NCBI RefSeq assembly: GCF_032883915.1 | Contig: NZ_CP120717.1 | Span: forward strand, 2,177,697-2,241,696 | Direction of reading: 5' to 3' | DNA length: 64,000 bases | DNA from: Endozoicomonas sp. 8E | Lineage (GTDB): Bacteria; Pseudomonadota; Gammaproteobacteria; Pseudomonadales; Endozoicomonadaceae | Shown: positions 21,401 through 29,660 of the stretch, piece by piece | Numbering within the stretch: position 1 is the first letter of the stretch | Layout: every line of letters starts with the position of its first letter | Made by a program: the position numbers and the translations under genes | The notes under the pieces: model-generated | Database searches by the model: none | What the model saw: the letters and a program-made list of their open reading frames with translations, nothing else | Told to the model about the DNA's origin: nothing

Positions 21401-24400
21401 CCAGAACTTTCAGCTTGCGATGAACCTCTGTAAGCTCACTTTCAGCTTTTTGTAATACCCGTCTGGCGACGGCCAGCTCACGATCAAGGACGAATCGGGG
21501 TTTAGGTCCCAAGAGGGCCATGTGCTTGTCAAGTTCATTTTCAATAGCTGTGATACGCTCATTAACGTCAGGCTGGCCCGCATTGAGAAGTTCTTTTTCC
21601 AGCTGTCGGAGTTTTGTTTCAATCACACTGTTCTGGTTTTCGATAGGGGCATCTTCTTTATAATCCCCAATGTTAAGTTGATAAGCTATTTCATTGTTCC
21701 AGGCTCTTCTGGTAGCTTCATCGTCGTAGAGAGCGTCTGATTTTTCGATTAATTCCTGAATTTTGCTTCTCAGGGTATCTTTCTGATCAGACAGGTCGTC
21801 ATCCATGTCAAATGCTACACCCAGATCTTTTGCCAGTTTGACAGTGAAAGTCTTGCCTCTTTTTTTAGCAGCAGAGCTTTTGCTAATGTCGATGTTCAGC
21901 TTGTTCTCTATGGCGGCAAGCAAACTTGTCTGTTTTTCTATGGTTTGCTTATCCAGGGACGAATCTTCGACTCTATATTCAAGAATTGCACGAAGCTTGC
22001 TGAGATTGAGATCCCTCTCGTTCAGAGCTGTGCTGTCATCTTTCCAGAGGGTCTGACTTATCTGATCCAGCATAGCTTCTGAGACATCTTCGCCGAAAAG
22101 TACGCTGCAAACCCGGGCAATTCTTGCTGCTCTGTCATTCTCTTTATTGAGTTTGATGTTGAGTATTTTTTCTACGGCTGGCAGCAGGTGGGTCCCTTGT
22201 TCTCCGGCTGGCTTATCCGGGTCAGGGGCTTCGAGTTTATAGTGGAGATGCGCAAGAAGCCTGTTACGTTTGACATCTTTATCGTCTGGATGAAGCTTTC
22301 TTTCATGCATCCAGAGGATGCTATCTATCTCATCCAGTATCTCATTTAGTACCTCATCTGAGAGATCAACCTTGTCAAGTATTATAAAAATTCTGGCGAG
22401 CCTTTTTTCTATGCCATCCTCTTTACTGACTTTCATGTTGGGGGTTTCTTCCAGGGTTGTCAGTATGTCCAGGCTCTCTTGCTCTGTCAGCGACGTGTCT
22501 TCTCTGATTCCTGATGTTTTATCATTCTTATCATTGACCTGGAGATTGAGCTTTTCTTCTGCGACTTCCAGTATATCCCGGGCCTTTTCCTCTGCCAGCT
22601 GTCTGTAGTCTCTGATGTACAACTGTAAGTTGTTTGAAATGTACTGGCGACGAAGATAAACATCGTCGTTTATAGTAAGGCCAATCATCTCAAGGGCTTT
22701 TTCTGTAGCCCTCAGTGTCTCAAGTATTTTCGGTACCGCTGCAGAATCTTCCCCAGGCTGTCCTGCTGTGGCAGGCGATTGGTTGATTTCAAAATTTTTT
22801 TTACTGAAGAGTCTGGCTTGTTCTGCGAGTGGCAGGGTGTCGTCCCAGTTTTCAATACCAGGTTCTGTTGTCAGTTCAGTGTTGCGGGCCTTTATGACTT
22901 CTGCTCTGACATCAGCAACCTGTTCTTCCGGCTCCGGGATTCGTGGGACTTCTTCCTCCCGACGTTTCCGTAATTCTTTTTGCTGTTCTTCCATTGCATT
23001 AAGAAGCTGTTCAAGCTCATTATCAGCTTGTTGCTTAAATTGAAGTGCTATGAGCTTTTGCTTTTCACTGATAGTGGTTTTCTCCGATGTGAGCTTTAAC
23101 CGGTTTCTAAGCTGGGTGAGTTCGACTTCTTTTGCCAGCAGCTCTTGCAGCTTGTTTTCCCTCTCAATCAGTTGTCTGGCTATGTCGCTCAAGACTCTGG
23201 AAGCAAAAAGTTCTCCTTCGTGAGAAACATCGGTCTTTAATACATAGGCAGCGGGTAAAAGGTTCAGAAAATTTTGAACAAAATGCTGGTTAGTCAGAAG
23301 ATCTCTAAGTGCGGGTTTGAAGCTGAAGTGTTTTGCGAGTTGATTATGCATCCAGGCTGGCGTAATGAGAGACGCAGCGACTCTGAAGTGTTCTATTGAA
23401 AAATTAAATTCATCTGCCTGATCTGCAGTAGCACTGGTCAATGCCTGCTGGAGAGTTTCATAAAATGCAAGCACAAGTGTCGCCACCTGATCTTCCAATG
23501 CAAACGTCATCGGTTGAGCTTTGTTTACTGTAATATGGTGCCGCGCAACTAACTTTTCCAGCAGTTCCATCTGCCTGCTTCGAATAACGTACTGGTAGTT
23601 TTTGAACTTGTCTTTTTTAACCTGTGTTAATGATTCAGTAGCGGGGGTATTAGCATTAGCTTTAACCACGATGTCAAAGAGTCCTTCCACAAAAGCGACA
23701 TCGGTTGGATTCTGCTTCTGGCCATGGAAAACGATAACCTCTCCCGAAGCCTCAGTCACTTGCAGTTTTGGATAACCTGCAGACACAGGATAAGTCTGCG
23801 TGTCATCCCCAGTGTGTACTACATAGCCGACGGGTTTATGATATGAAAACAGCTTATTCAGTGCTTCCTGTTGCAGATCTTCACCCAGAACATGAACCTG
23901 GACATAGGCAGAGATAGCTGCTGCTAAAAGCACTTCATCATTGACAACAAGCGATTGACCCAGACGTTGCAGTTCAGGAGGCTGATCGCCTGCAGCAATA
24001 AGACGCATGAAGGTGCGCCCGTCCACCTCAACTTTTCCTGCTTCAAGGGTGGCAAGGACAGCATAGTCATCAGCTTCGCCCAGGTTTCCTGCTCTTTCAT
24101 TCGCCCCTTTCAGGACTGCGGCCAGATGTTCGGGGCTGGCAACTTTCGTTAAGGGTTCTAATATCCTTTGGTCGTCTAATCGGGCGCGAACAGCTGCAAT
24201 GGAATCCTGATGGGTCATTTTGTCTCTGACCTCAATGACCAGTCGCTCCTCTGCAAGGTTATGGGTGAACTTGAAGATTCCTTCATTACCGACCTTGAGG
24301 ACTTTGGTGTATTTCCGGGCAACGTCATTCTTGTCTGTTTCAAACAGATCAACAGTGGAAACACCTCCGTCGATGCCGGAAAGAACGTCTGTGAATCCTT

Positions 24401-24662
24401 CAGAGGGAACGTCATAGCCAGCTCTGGCCTGAGTCTGATCGGGGTAGGTGGTTGTACAGGATTTGGGTATTGGCTGCAGGTCATCACCCAAGGTTGGCTG
24501 AACCATGACCTCACTATGGGTAAACTCTGCGTGTCCAGTGCCTGTAATATCGACAGATTTTGTCTGTAGCCTTCGCTCGGCCAATGCTTGTGAAGCAATA
24601 ATAGAAGAACTGATTGCAACGGTTACAGCAAGGCTTAATACATTGGGGCGAGCGTTTGTCAT
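18471..24662 (-). CDS. Giant secreted coiled-coil paralogue 4 (2063 aa)
   Basis: Signal peptide: MTNARPNVLSLAVTVAISSS...ALA, residues 1-28. N-region: to about 487. Central part: about 490-1380. It has a W-D-D module near 606 (IENWDDTLPLAEQARL), EDDVYLRRQ-type modules, a GDYKEDAPIENQN module near 1000, and a long insert shared only with paralogue 6 and the 5'-cut copy at the window end (GLKPD...DGTGGKI...LTQEQARLE). C-region: from about 1380, hydrophobic stretch 1868-1920. The tail DPDKNKNTRNEL resembles that of paralogue 8. The Q/E/K/L heptad-like composition suggests long coiled coils. The start has a CTGAGGTAACAGAATG context. Its leader differs from paralogues 1-3 and is closer to that of paralogue 5. 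Function unknown. Confidence 0.93.
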   Translation of the reverse strand: MTNARPNVLSLAVTVAISSSIIASQALAERRLQTKSVDITGTGHAEFTHSEVMVQPTLGDDLQPIPKSCTTTYPDQTQARAGYDVPSEGFTDVLSGIDGGVSTVDLFETDKNDVARKYTKVLKVGNEGIFKFTHNLAEERLVIEVRDKMTHQDSIAAVRARLDDQRILEPLTKVASPEHLAAVLKGANERAGNLGEADDYAVLATLEAGKVEVDGRTFMRLIAAGDQPPELQRLGQSLVVNDEVLLAAAISAYVQVHVLGEDLQQEALNKLFSYHKPVGYVVHTGDDTQTYPVSAGYPKLQVTEASGEVIVFHGQKQNPTDVAFVEGLFDIVVKANANTPATESLTQVKKDKFKNYQYVIRSRQMELLEKLVARHHITVNKAQPMTFALEDQVATLVLAFYETLQQALTSATADQADEFNFSIEHFRVAASLITPAWMHNQLAKHFSFKPALRDLLTNQHFVQNFLNLLPAAYVLKTDVSHEGELFASRVLSDIARQLIERENKLQELLAKEVELTQLRNRLKLTSEKTTISEKQKLIALQFKQQADNELEQLLNAMEEQQKELRKRREEEVPRIPEPEEQVADVRAEVIKARNTELTTEPGIENWDDTLPLAEQARLFSKKNFEINQSPATAGQPGEDSAAVPKILETLRATEKALEMIGLTINDDVYLRRQYISNNLQLYIRDYRQLAEEKARDILEVAEEKLNLQVNDKNDKTSGIREDTSLTEQESLDILTTLEETPNMKVSKEDGIEKRLARIFIILDKVDLSDEVLNEILDEIDSILWMHERKLHPDDKDVKRNRLLAHLHYKLEAPDPDKPAGEQGTHLLPAVEKILNIKLNKENDRAARIARVCSVLFGEDVSEAMLDQISQTLWKDDSTALNERDLNLSKLRAILEYRVEDSSLDKQTIEKQTSLLAAIENKLNIDISKSSAAKKRGKTFTVKLAKDLGVAFDMDDDLSDQKDTLRSKIQELIEKSDALYDDEATRRAWNNEIAYQLNIGDYKEDAPIENQNSVIETKLRQLEKELLNAGQPDVNERITAIENELDKHMALLGPKPRFVLDRELAVARRVLQKAESELTEVHRKLKVLARKPVVFESGRTDLNAIPDEDNKALVQAIKQIQTELDLNSVDEDTPEQQMEFIKDVLLGVSAEKRDETLKKLEAKTDLNIQIKGDFSLRDEADSSITIRAYVHTSGRDDTDQFDEALGELPLIRKKYAQITEFLHEHHKKSMEVAYARHEERNTQEYLNLKKQEMIHSENVDEKARTLHENEIARLNIALKQKSDAVSKAQELLTDFHKAALDATEEALGLKPDFTDSCEQRVNALRSQHVELGGHDGTGGKIWQLTQEQARLEGEIKTREADIERMKEDLKVAEQAVENDGGPFQFTPRQVTVLSRIQDFMQQHTLKKQALEAAIGLTELAVKSGKPELWFTTFNFDDELAPFHLQGLVGDGLAVGQASRIVKVFRSLKKTFPALHSFPVHPEPLEFQPAKVLSNIQGLVNEARDELQNGAQEYDQVISGMGKTAIHFVEHEAKGQEGFPEYFANRYASSNRIIALVREGLISKIELENHMKAVRGVDGYQTVDEFEHFLGYKHGVNLPHLNAVILMLSDKGAEEFMQIAFTPVTVTATGPAGMKESVVGMKEYAAAVIANYILDDMAFDNGRRTAAFLTHVQNTLTPYANAAGLSESDLIMALNDTLMQAHAAALEHQLTDYWVKPSASLVQVVTWYFSSYKPLLVTRTALEAARLSLTNMWYLYLLDLTHRGDYLHRMLTPFQHWLEHYGVDLDRRRQYASHSSIEQISEVGGLAMPLGKAASSVILLQTGSMLFARQYNANPHSYRSISRLVPEIVKSMGSGQGVQVPLLNRVTPQKVKTLASAAAALVLGPVATVGAYAHGLISGFTYAQTFGFTLASSLTFDFFMNDNKMLTQWLGGPVGRSLDNVKRWRCAIKTRNKCAKPKAIALPQSFNETDEEYANRVKANNAVPGWTRHENYLQFRERRDRTMKLSEKSWEKYFRENVPKWSFSHAESIPYSYTLGVFYDWKAAATDHEVGKFDPDKNKNTRNEL

Positions 24663-24914
24663 TCTGTTACCTCAGGGCAGAGTACTTCTACTACCGTATA
24701 AAGTGATTGCCAAACCGGGCGAGGAAGCGACTTCTAAATAATCATGGCTGTTAATCGCTTGTTTGAGCAGCTTCAGGCTCTTTTACCAGAGAAATCTCTG
24801 TGGTCTCAGAAGGAAAGGTTACACCTGGAACCATCACCGGTATTTCATTGGGCACTGGTTTAGTATTTCTGGTCATTACTTGTCGTGTAATTAATTCACC
24901 GGGGATTTCACACT
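24663..24914 (-). promoter_or_regulatory. Leader region of paralogue 4
   Basis: No gene is present. Bases 24806-24850 (TCTGTGGTCTCAGAAGG on the plus strand and onward) match the leader of paralogue 5 at 38295-38345, so the two genes share an upstream type that lacks the GAACTAAATTC motif. Promoter elements were not assigned. Confidence 0.3.
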
Positions 24915-25105
24915 TGTCTCACTTCTGATCAATTTCAGGCTGAGCGCTTGAAGCGGCAGTTAGAAAGCCTGATTGAGAGATACCTCTGTTATCATGAACA
25001 GGAGCTTTCTTATTATCGCCCTGTGCCATTTGTAGAAGGCCCCAAGAGTGTAGGAGTAAAGAATACTTTCTGCATGGGAGAATGACCATGTAGGCATTTT
25101 TTCAA
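24915..25105 (-). pseudogene. 3'-end relic of an array paralogue
   Basis: About 190 bp matches the 3' end of paralogue 5 (32605-32795) closely. It encodes WSFSHAESILYSYTLGAFYK and a following tail broken by a frameshift. At 25105 the match stops abruptly and gives way to mosaic repeat. It is the remains of a gene that once lay upstream of paralogue 4; the rest is absent. It forms a direct repeat with the gene on the other side of the accessory island. Confidence 0.8.
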
Positions 25106-25400
25106 CGCGTTTCCTCGCTCTGAGGGTGTCGCAAAACTCTAACAACTCGTTCCCACGCTCTGAGGTCGTCATTCCCGCGAAGGCGGGAATCCAGCGCCAA
25201 CGGTGGATCTCTGACTTCTTGGGGGTGACAAGGCCAGGGGGGCACCGGGCAGTATGGTTCTGGTGGAGAGTCAGTGTGGATTCCCGCCTTCGCGGGAATG
25301 ACGAGAATGAAGCCGGGAATGTTGGGAGTCAACTCGTTCGCACGCTGGAGAGAGTTTTGCGACACCTTCAGAGTGTGGGAACGAGTTGTTGGGCTTTTGC
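25106..25400. repeat. NIME-like mosaic repeat block C
   Basis: The hairpin pair lies at 25171-25190 and 25280-25299 around the core, framed by CGCTCTGAGGGTGTCGCAAA and GAGTTTTGCGACACCTTC, which form imperfect ends in inverted orientation. It starts exactly where the gene relic ends. Confidence 0.85.
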
Positions 25401-25431
25401 GACAGCCTCTTTAGCGGGGGGATGCAAGTAA

Positions 25432-25449
25432 CGAATCCGCAAGGATTCG
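25432..25449. repeat. Perfect hairpin CGAATCC-GCAA-GGATTCG
   Basis: A 7-bp stem closes a GCAA tetraloop (a GNRA loop in RNA). No T-tract follows on either side, so it is not a clear terminator; it may be another REP-type palindrome. Confidence 0.6.
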
Positions 25450-25578
25450 CTATGCACAATACCTGAAGTCAATCAGAGTAGTTTTTCTAGCACTTAACCT
25501 TTTGCATCCCTTCTTGATTGTTGTGCTGGTTATTATTGTTTTACCTTCTATCGTACCGCCGCAATAGTCAAACCCGAC

Positions 25579-25584
25579 TATACT
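25579..25584 (+). promoter_or_regulatory. Possible -10 box of the small coiled-coil gene
   Basis: TATACT lies 35 nt upstream of the ATG at 25619. No convincing -35 is seen at the usual distance. Weak support only. Confidence 0.3.
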
Positions 25585-25618
25585 CTGTCCACCCAAACAA
25601 TAACCTACGGTAAAAACA

Positions 25619-25999
25619 ATGCTTCACAAACCTTTGTATGCCGCTTTGCTGGAAGCCGGTGCGTCCGATGAAAAAGCAAAAGCAGGGGCGCAAATGGACT
25701 GGCTCATTACAGAGAGCCGACTGGACAGAATAGAAAAAAATCTGTCAATCGTCGGCAGCGACACTGCCGCACTGAACGACGGGCAGAAAAAACTGGACTC
25801 CAGAATGGACAAGCTGGAAAACAAAGCAGACAAGCTGGAAGACGGGCAGAAAAAACTGGACTCCAGAATGGACAAACTGGAGCGCAGTCAGGAAATACTC
25901 GTCAGTGACCATAAAAAAATAGTAACCAAGCTGGAGGACCACGACGTAAAATTGGAACTAATACTCGACTGCGTAAGAAACATCATGGACAACAATTAA
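25619..25999 (+). CDS. Small cytoplasmic coiled-coil protein (126 aa)
   Basis: The first 25 residues (MLHKPLYAALLEAGASDEKA) resemble the opening of CCDC90/DUF1640-like coiled-coil proteins, where an L-x-E-A-G-x-x-x-x-x-A start precedes a long helix; this is a weak family hint. Residues about 50-95 hold two copies of DGQKKLDSRMDKLE with a 21-residue (63-bp) period, which suits a continuous coiled coil. There is no signal peptide or membrane segment. The upstream context is weak (no clear Shine-Dalgarno), but base composition and length support a real gene. It is a single gene reading away from the repeat block. Function is unknown; a structural or regulatory coil is the most one can say. Confidence 0.7.
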   Translation: MLHKPLYAALLEAGASDEKAKAGAQMDWLITESRLDRIEKNLSIVGSDTAALNDGQKKLDSRMDKLENKADKLEDGQKKLDSRMDKLERSQEILVSDHKKIVTKLEDHDVKLELILDCVRNIMDNN

Positions 26000-26355
26000 C
26001 AGGGCAATGGATGGAACCAATTAATGGATTAACAGTCAAAAGTTAATGAGATTCGTCTTTATTCGGTCAGATCGGTACTGCAAGGACAGGAATGAGGAAA
26101 TCAGGTTCAGGGTTTTTCTTTGTATTAAAGATCTGAACGCTGATTTTCCAGAACTAATGGTATTTGTCTGTCCTGTAATTGTTTCGTACGAGAAACATAT
26201 GCACTTCCTGTATATGGTTCGCTGAATCAACGGCGCTCTGGTGGAACGTTGTCGTTTGGAATTAGTAAATAATAGGACACCCTCATATTTGACAAACAAG
26301 CCAGCTCGTCTAATTTTTTTCCTGTCACTGATATTTAGTTCCGGCAGGAGAGGTT
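26000..26355 (+). promoter_or_regulatory. Upstream region of the RAYT gene
   Basis: No gene was found here. A possible promoter has TTGACA at 26289-26294 and a weak -10, TAATTT, at 26311-26316 (16-bp spacer). GAGAGG lies just before the ATG at 26356. Part of this stretch (TTCCTGTC, CTGA, GGAG) is repeated upstream of the deleted RAYT copy, so it belongs to the mobile unit. An imperfect palindrome GTTTC-GTACGA-GAAAC sits at 26181-26196. Confidence 0.35.
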
Positions 26356-27342
26356 ATGACCCGTGCACGAAGTTCTTTGATCGACCCAGGTTCTACGCCT
26401 TATTATCACTGTATAGCTCGATGCGTGCGCAGAGCGTATTTGTGTGGGGAGGATAATTTAACGGGTAAAAACTACGAGCACCGTCGGCAGTGGGTTGTAG
26501 ATAAGCTCAGGGAACTGGTTTCAATCTTTTCCATAGAAGTCTGCGCCTATGCTGTCATGTCGAATCACTATCATGTGGTTTTGCATATCAATCAGAAACC
26601 TGCCAGAGAGTGGACACGAGATGAAATTTTGAGTCGATGGACAAGGCTTTTCACTGGGCCGCTTCTGGTTCAGAGGTATCTTGCTGCTGACCAGCTGAGT
26701 CATTCGGAACTGGCTCGCGTGGACGAATTTGTTGAAGAGTATCGAAATCGTTTAACGAGTATCAGTTGGTTCATGCGTTGCCTGAACGAATATCTTGCCC
26801 GTCAGGCTAACCAGGAAGATGGCTGCAAAGGTCGCTTCTGGGAAGGGCGGTTTAAAAGTCAGGCGTTGTTGGATGAGGCAGCGTTGTTGACCTGCATGGC
26901 TTATGTTGACTTGAATCCGCTCCGTGCCGAAATGGCGGAAACTCCAGAAGGATCAGACTACACGTCGATACAGGAACGAATAGAAAATTTGGAAGGTTCT
27001 GATATCCGAAAACAGCCAATCACCCTTATGCCTTTTCGATCACAGGAGCAAAATCCGGATAAGGCATTGCCTTATATTCTTCGCAATTATCTTGAGCTGG
27101 TTGACTGGAGTGGGCGTGCAGTCCGATCCGATAAGAAAGGTTCAATCCCTTCAGATATCCCACCCATTCTGACCCGACTGGAAATTGATTCAAATGAATG
27201 GCTCAAAACCATGAGATGTAATAACCGCTTCTATCGGGCAGTGGGCAGGCTGGAAGCCATGAAAACTTTTGCTCAGGAAATGGGGCAGCAATGGGTACAG
27301 GGGGTGTTTACCTGTAGTCGTTTATTTCATGGCGTAAGCTGA
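26356..27342 (+). CDS. REP-associated tyrosine transposase (RAYT, Y1 family)
   Basis: This is a single-strand DNA transposase of the Y1/HUH superfamily, 328 aa. The HUH motif is H71-Y72-H73 within MSNHYHVVLHI, preceded by the typical YYHCIARCVRRA opening (residues 16-27). The likely catalytic tyrosine is Y146 (LNEYLARQ). The family motifs GRFWEGRFKS (159-168) and YVDLNPLRA (183-191) follow, so the active core looks intact. RAYTs cut and move short REP hairpins, and the window is full of a 20-bp hairpin; whether this enzyme acts on it is unknown. An internally deleted relative lies at 29706-30053 on the other strand. The start is backed by GAGAGG upstream. Confidence 0.92.
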   Translation: MTRARSSLIDPGSTPYYHCIARCVRRAYLCGEDNLTGKNYEHRRQWVVDKLRELVSIFSIEVCAYAVMSNHYHVVLHINQKPAREWTRDEILSRWTRLFTGPLLVQRYLAADQLSHSELARVDEFVEEYRNRLTSISWFMRCLNEYLARQANQEDGCKGRFWEGRFKSQALLDEAALLTCMAYVDLNPLRAEMAETPEGSDYTSIQERIENLEGSDIRKQPITLMPFRSQEQNPDKALPYILRNYLELVDWSGRAVRSDKKGSIPSDIPPILTRLEIDSNEWLKTMRCNNRFYRAVGRLEAMKTFAQEMGQQWVQGVFTCSRLFHGVS

Positions 27343-27679
27343 TTGCCCGAACTTTCCATTGTTATTTATTTCTCCTGTCATTTGGAGAGCTTTGCTATTT
27401 CTGACTTTTCCCCTTTTGAGTGATTCGCCTGTCGTTTATTATGATAAACGATGATTTTGAGTGGCTGTCAGGGTTTGATGGGCTGCTAGGATTGCGGTTT
27501 ATGGGCTGTATTTTTTATGAATGGCCTATTTCCTCATTATATGAATGTCTTACTTCCCTTTCTTCCTTGTATATTTACTTAGGGTAGACATTAAGCTCAA
27601 AAAAGATTCATTTCCAGCGGCAGAACTCACCTTGAACAGCCAAAATAAAGCTTCGCGAAAAGTATCAAGGCTGAACAAG
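27343..27679. other. RAYT 3' flank with hairpin
   Basis: No gene was found. A hairpin TCGTTTAT-tatg-ATAAACGA lies at 27432-27451 (8-bp stem, 4-nt loop), without a T-tract. The sequence CGGTTTATGGGCTGTATTTT near 27494-27513 is repeated at the end of the deleted RAYT copy (about 29677-29700), marking it as part of the transposing unit. Confidence 0.5.
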
Positions 27680-28093
27680 ATGAGTACTGCAAATAGTAGA
27701 CTAGTTGAAAAAAACTGCTGACGTGTTTCGACCGGGCTGAACTTCTCAGTATGGCGGAACAGCTTGGTTTTACTATACGACAGCGAGATATCCGCCCTTT
27801 GGACTTTATCCTTTCACTGATTGATGCCCTTGCTGGTGATGGAAACTGCGATACTCAAGCCGATCTCCACCGAAAATTTAATGAGTTGACGGGGCTGAAT
27901 GTCTCCTATCGTTCCCTGGGCAAATCAAGCTAAAAAAGACGCGATGCCTGTTCTTGTCCTCTGGCTATGGGTGCAGTGTCTGGAAGTCTTTACCCGCAAA
28001 GTCATGGCGTTTGATGAGGACAGTCCATTTTCAGAGTTTGAGCACATTCTGATTCATGACGGCTCATCGCAGGCTGTCTACGCTGGTATTGAC
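27680..28093 (+). pseudogene. IS4-family transposase relic
   Basis: Three reading frames together spell an IS4-like transposase N-terminal part. They are MSTANSRLVEK (from 27680), then KLLTCFDRAELLSMAEQLGF with IRPLDFILSLI and ADLHRKFNELTGLNVSYRSL, then FSEFEHILIHDGSSQAV. The first shift is at an A7 run near 27709-27715 and the second near 27920. The DDE catalytic part is largely missing and the match ends near 28093, just before the toxin-antitoxin promoter. It is not functional. Terminal inverted repeats were not recognised. Confidence 0.75.
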
Positions 28094-28148
28094 AAAATCA
28101 AATATAGGTCTACAGTAAATTACACTATAGGTAATAATATGTAGACCT
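28089..28148 (+). promoter_or_regulatory. Promoter and 9-bp inverted-repeat operator of abiE
   Basis: TTGACA (28089-28094) and TACAGT (28111-28116) are spaced by 16 bp. A perfect inverted repeat, AGGTCTACA (28106-28114) and TGTAGACCT (28140-28148), overlaps the -10 and ends just before the abiEi start at 28151. AbiEi-type antitoxins are known to bind inverted repeats at their own promoter and repress it, so this is a good candidate operator. The -35 lies at the very edge of the IS4 relic. Confidence 0.6.
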
Positions 28149-28150
28149 TT

Positions 28151-28675
28151 ATGACCAAGAAAGATAGACTAGTTGCCGCACTATCAGAGTCAACCAAAGC
28201 GGGAGGTGGTATCAACACAGCGGCAGAGTTAGCCTATATGATTGGCGAGAGACTCACTCCCGCGTTCACCAAGTTTCTCACTGTTTGTGCAAAAAAAGGC
28301 TTGATACGCAGGGTCGCCAAAGGCGTGTTTGAGAGCACGTTGACGCCTCCAGACCCAACGACTGCGATCTATAAGATAGCGAAAAAACTTCGCGCCAATG
28401 TCATAAGCTACATAAGCCTTGAGAGTCAACTTAGTCATACTGGGGACATCTCTCAAATACCCATGGGAAGGCTGACGATTGTGACGAAAGGCCGCAGCGG
28501 CACCTTCTCAACACCCTATGGCGTCATTGAATTCACTCACTCAAAAAAAACTATCAGAAATATTGCACCAAACCTGTATTTTGATGAATCTGTTGGCATG
28601 TACAGAGCACAATCCTCGCAAGCCATCAAAGACCTAAAAAACTGCAAAAGAAATACCCATATGCTGGAGAGCTAA
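28151..28675 (+). CDS. abiEi: AbiEi-type antitoxin / transcriptional autorepressor
   Basis: 174 aa. The N-terminal winged-helix region (about 1-60: LVAALSESTKAGGGINTAAE ... GLIRRVAKGVFES) matches the DNA-binding opening of AbiEi antitoxins. The rest (YISLESQLSHTGDISQIP, VTKGRSGTFSTPYGVIEFTH) matches their C-terminal domain. In type IV toxin-antitoxin systems AbiEi represses its own operon and antagonises the AbiEii nucleotidyltransferase without a stable complex. It is placed directly upstream of abiEii with one base between its stop and the GTG start, and downstream of a palindromic operator. The Shine-Dalgarno is poor, so translation may be weak or partly leaderless. Identity is fairly sure from the pair; the exact antitoxin subfamily is not. 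Confidence 0.85.
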   Translation: MTKKDRLVAALSESTKAGGGINTAAELAYMIGERLTPAFTKFLTVCAKKGLIRRVAKGVFESTLTPPDPTTAIYKIAKKLRANVISYISLESQLSHTGDISQIPMGRLTIVTKGRSGTFSTPYGVIEFTHSKKTIRNIAPNLYFDESVGMYRAQSSQAIKDLKNCKRNTHMLES

Positions 28676-28676
28676 T

Positions 28677-29567
28677 GTGCTAAAGGAACAACTAAAAAGA
28701 ATCGTGGAAGCAAATCCGGAATACGCAGCCATCACGCCAGTGATCGAGAAGGAAATTCTTCATCACGACATTGTGCATGTGCTGGTTAAGCAAGGGGCTA
28801 TGCAGTCACTCACCTTCATAGGGGGTACATCACTCAGGATGTGCCATAACAGCTCCCGTTTGTCGGAAGATCTGGACTTTAATGGAGGGCTTGACTTCAA
28901 GCCCTCCGACTTTGACGGGCTGGAAACCGAAATCCAACAATTCATCCAGAACAAGTACGAGACCAACGTTTGGGTCAACAAGCCTAACCAAGATGAGCAG
29001 GGCGACACGTCGTCGTGGAAAATCAGCATAGAGAAGGAGGCCAACCGGCCTGATCTGCCAAGGCAGAAAGTGCACATAGACATCTGTGCCATTCCCTCGT
29101 TTGACGCGAAAAAAAGACCCCTGATCAATCACTACAATATCGTGACGCCCACCGAGGGCCTGCTGGTACCGGTCCAGTCTCTCGAAGAGACGTTGGCGGA
29201 CAAGTTTATTGCTCTGGCCTATCGGGCCAGACACATAAAACCTCGTGATGTCTGGGATATCGTTTGGATAAAACAAAAAGGAATTGATGTCTCTGCAGAG
29301 CTAGTCAATAAAAAACTGGAAGCAAGAGAAAAAAACAGGCAAGACTTCATGGAAATGCTCAGCAACCAAGTAACCAAAATATTAAAAGACGATGAGGTAC
29401 GCATTAATTTCAATACTGAGATAAGTCGCTTTGTTCCTGAAAGCATAAAGCGGAGAACACTCGACAATCCGGAGTATTGGGATTACATCCAGAACGAGAT
29501 CAAGTCCATGGCTAAGCTTCTTCTTGATGGCGACGAGCCCCGTAACAAGTTTGACATGAGCCTTTGA
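28677..29567 (+). CDS. abiEii: AbiEii-type nucleotidyltransferase toxin
   Basis: 296 aa, starting at GTG with GGAGAG upstream inside the antitoxin gene. Motif I of DNA polymerase beta-like nucleotidyltransferases is clear: FIGGTSLRM (G-G-T at about 49-51) followed by SRLSEDLDFNGG (D-x-D). HIDICAIPSFD (about 142) gives the third acidic residue. EETLADKFIALAYRARHIKPRDVWDI (about 175-200) is the family motif III/IV. AbiEii toxins transfer nucleotides to target RNA and halt growth, which protects a population from phage. All catalytic residues seem present. It is translationally coupled with abiEi. Downstream no terminator was found. Confidence 0.9.
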   Translation: MLKEQLKRIVEANPEYAAITPVIEKEILHHDIVHVLVKQGAMQSLTFIGGTSLRMCHNSSRLSEDLDFNGGLDFKPSDFDGLETEIQQFIQNKYETNVWVNKPNQDEQGDTSSWKISIEKEANRPDLPRQKVHIDICAIPSFDAKKRPLINHYNIVTPTEGLLVPVQSLEETLADKFIALAYRARHIKPRDVWDIVWIKQKGIDVSAELVNKKLEAREKNRQDFMEMLSNQVTKILKDDEVRINFNTEISRFVPESIKRRTLDNPEYWDYIQNEIKSMAKLLLDGDEPRNKFDMSL

Positions 29568-29660
29568 CATTACTGCTCATTAAAATACTCAATTCTTAAT
29601 TCTGACAGTCATACCGGCCTTTTGAACATTGCTGGTTCCGTACTTCAACATTATTGAAAC

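Noticed and set aside
27680-27950. Programmed frameshift in the IS4-type transposase at the A7 run
   Set aside because: A second frameshift, missing catalytic part and truncated end show decay; IS4-family elements are not known to need this.
29556-29590. Inverted repeat ATGAGC/GCTCAT around the abiEii stop as a terminator
   Set aside because: Short stem with a 13-nt loop and no T-tract; not a convincing terminator.
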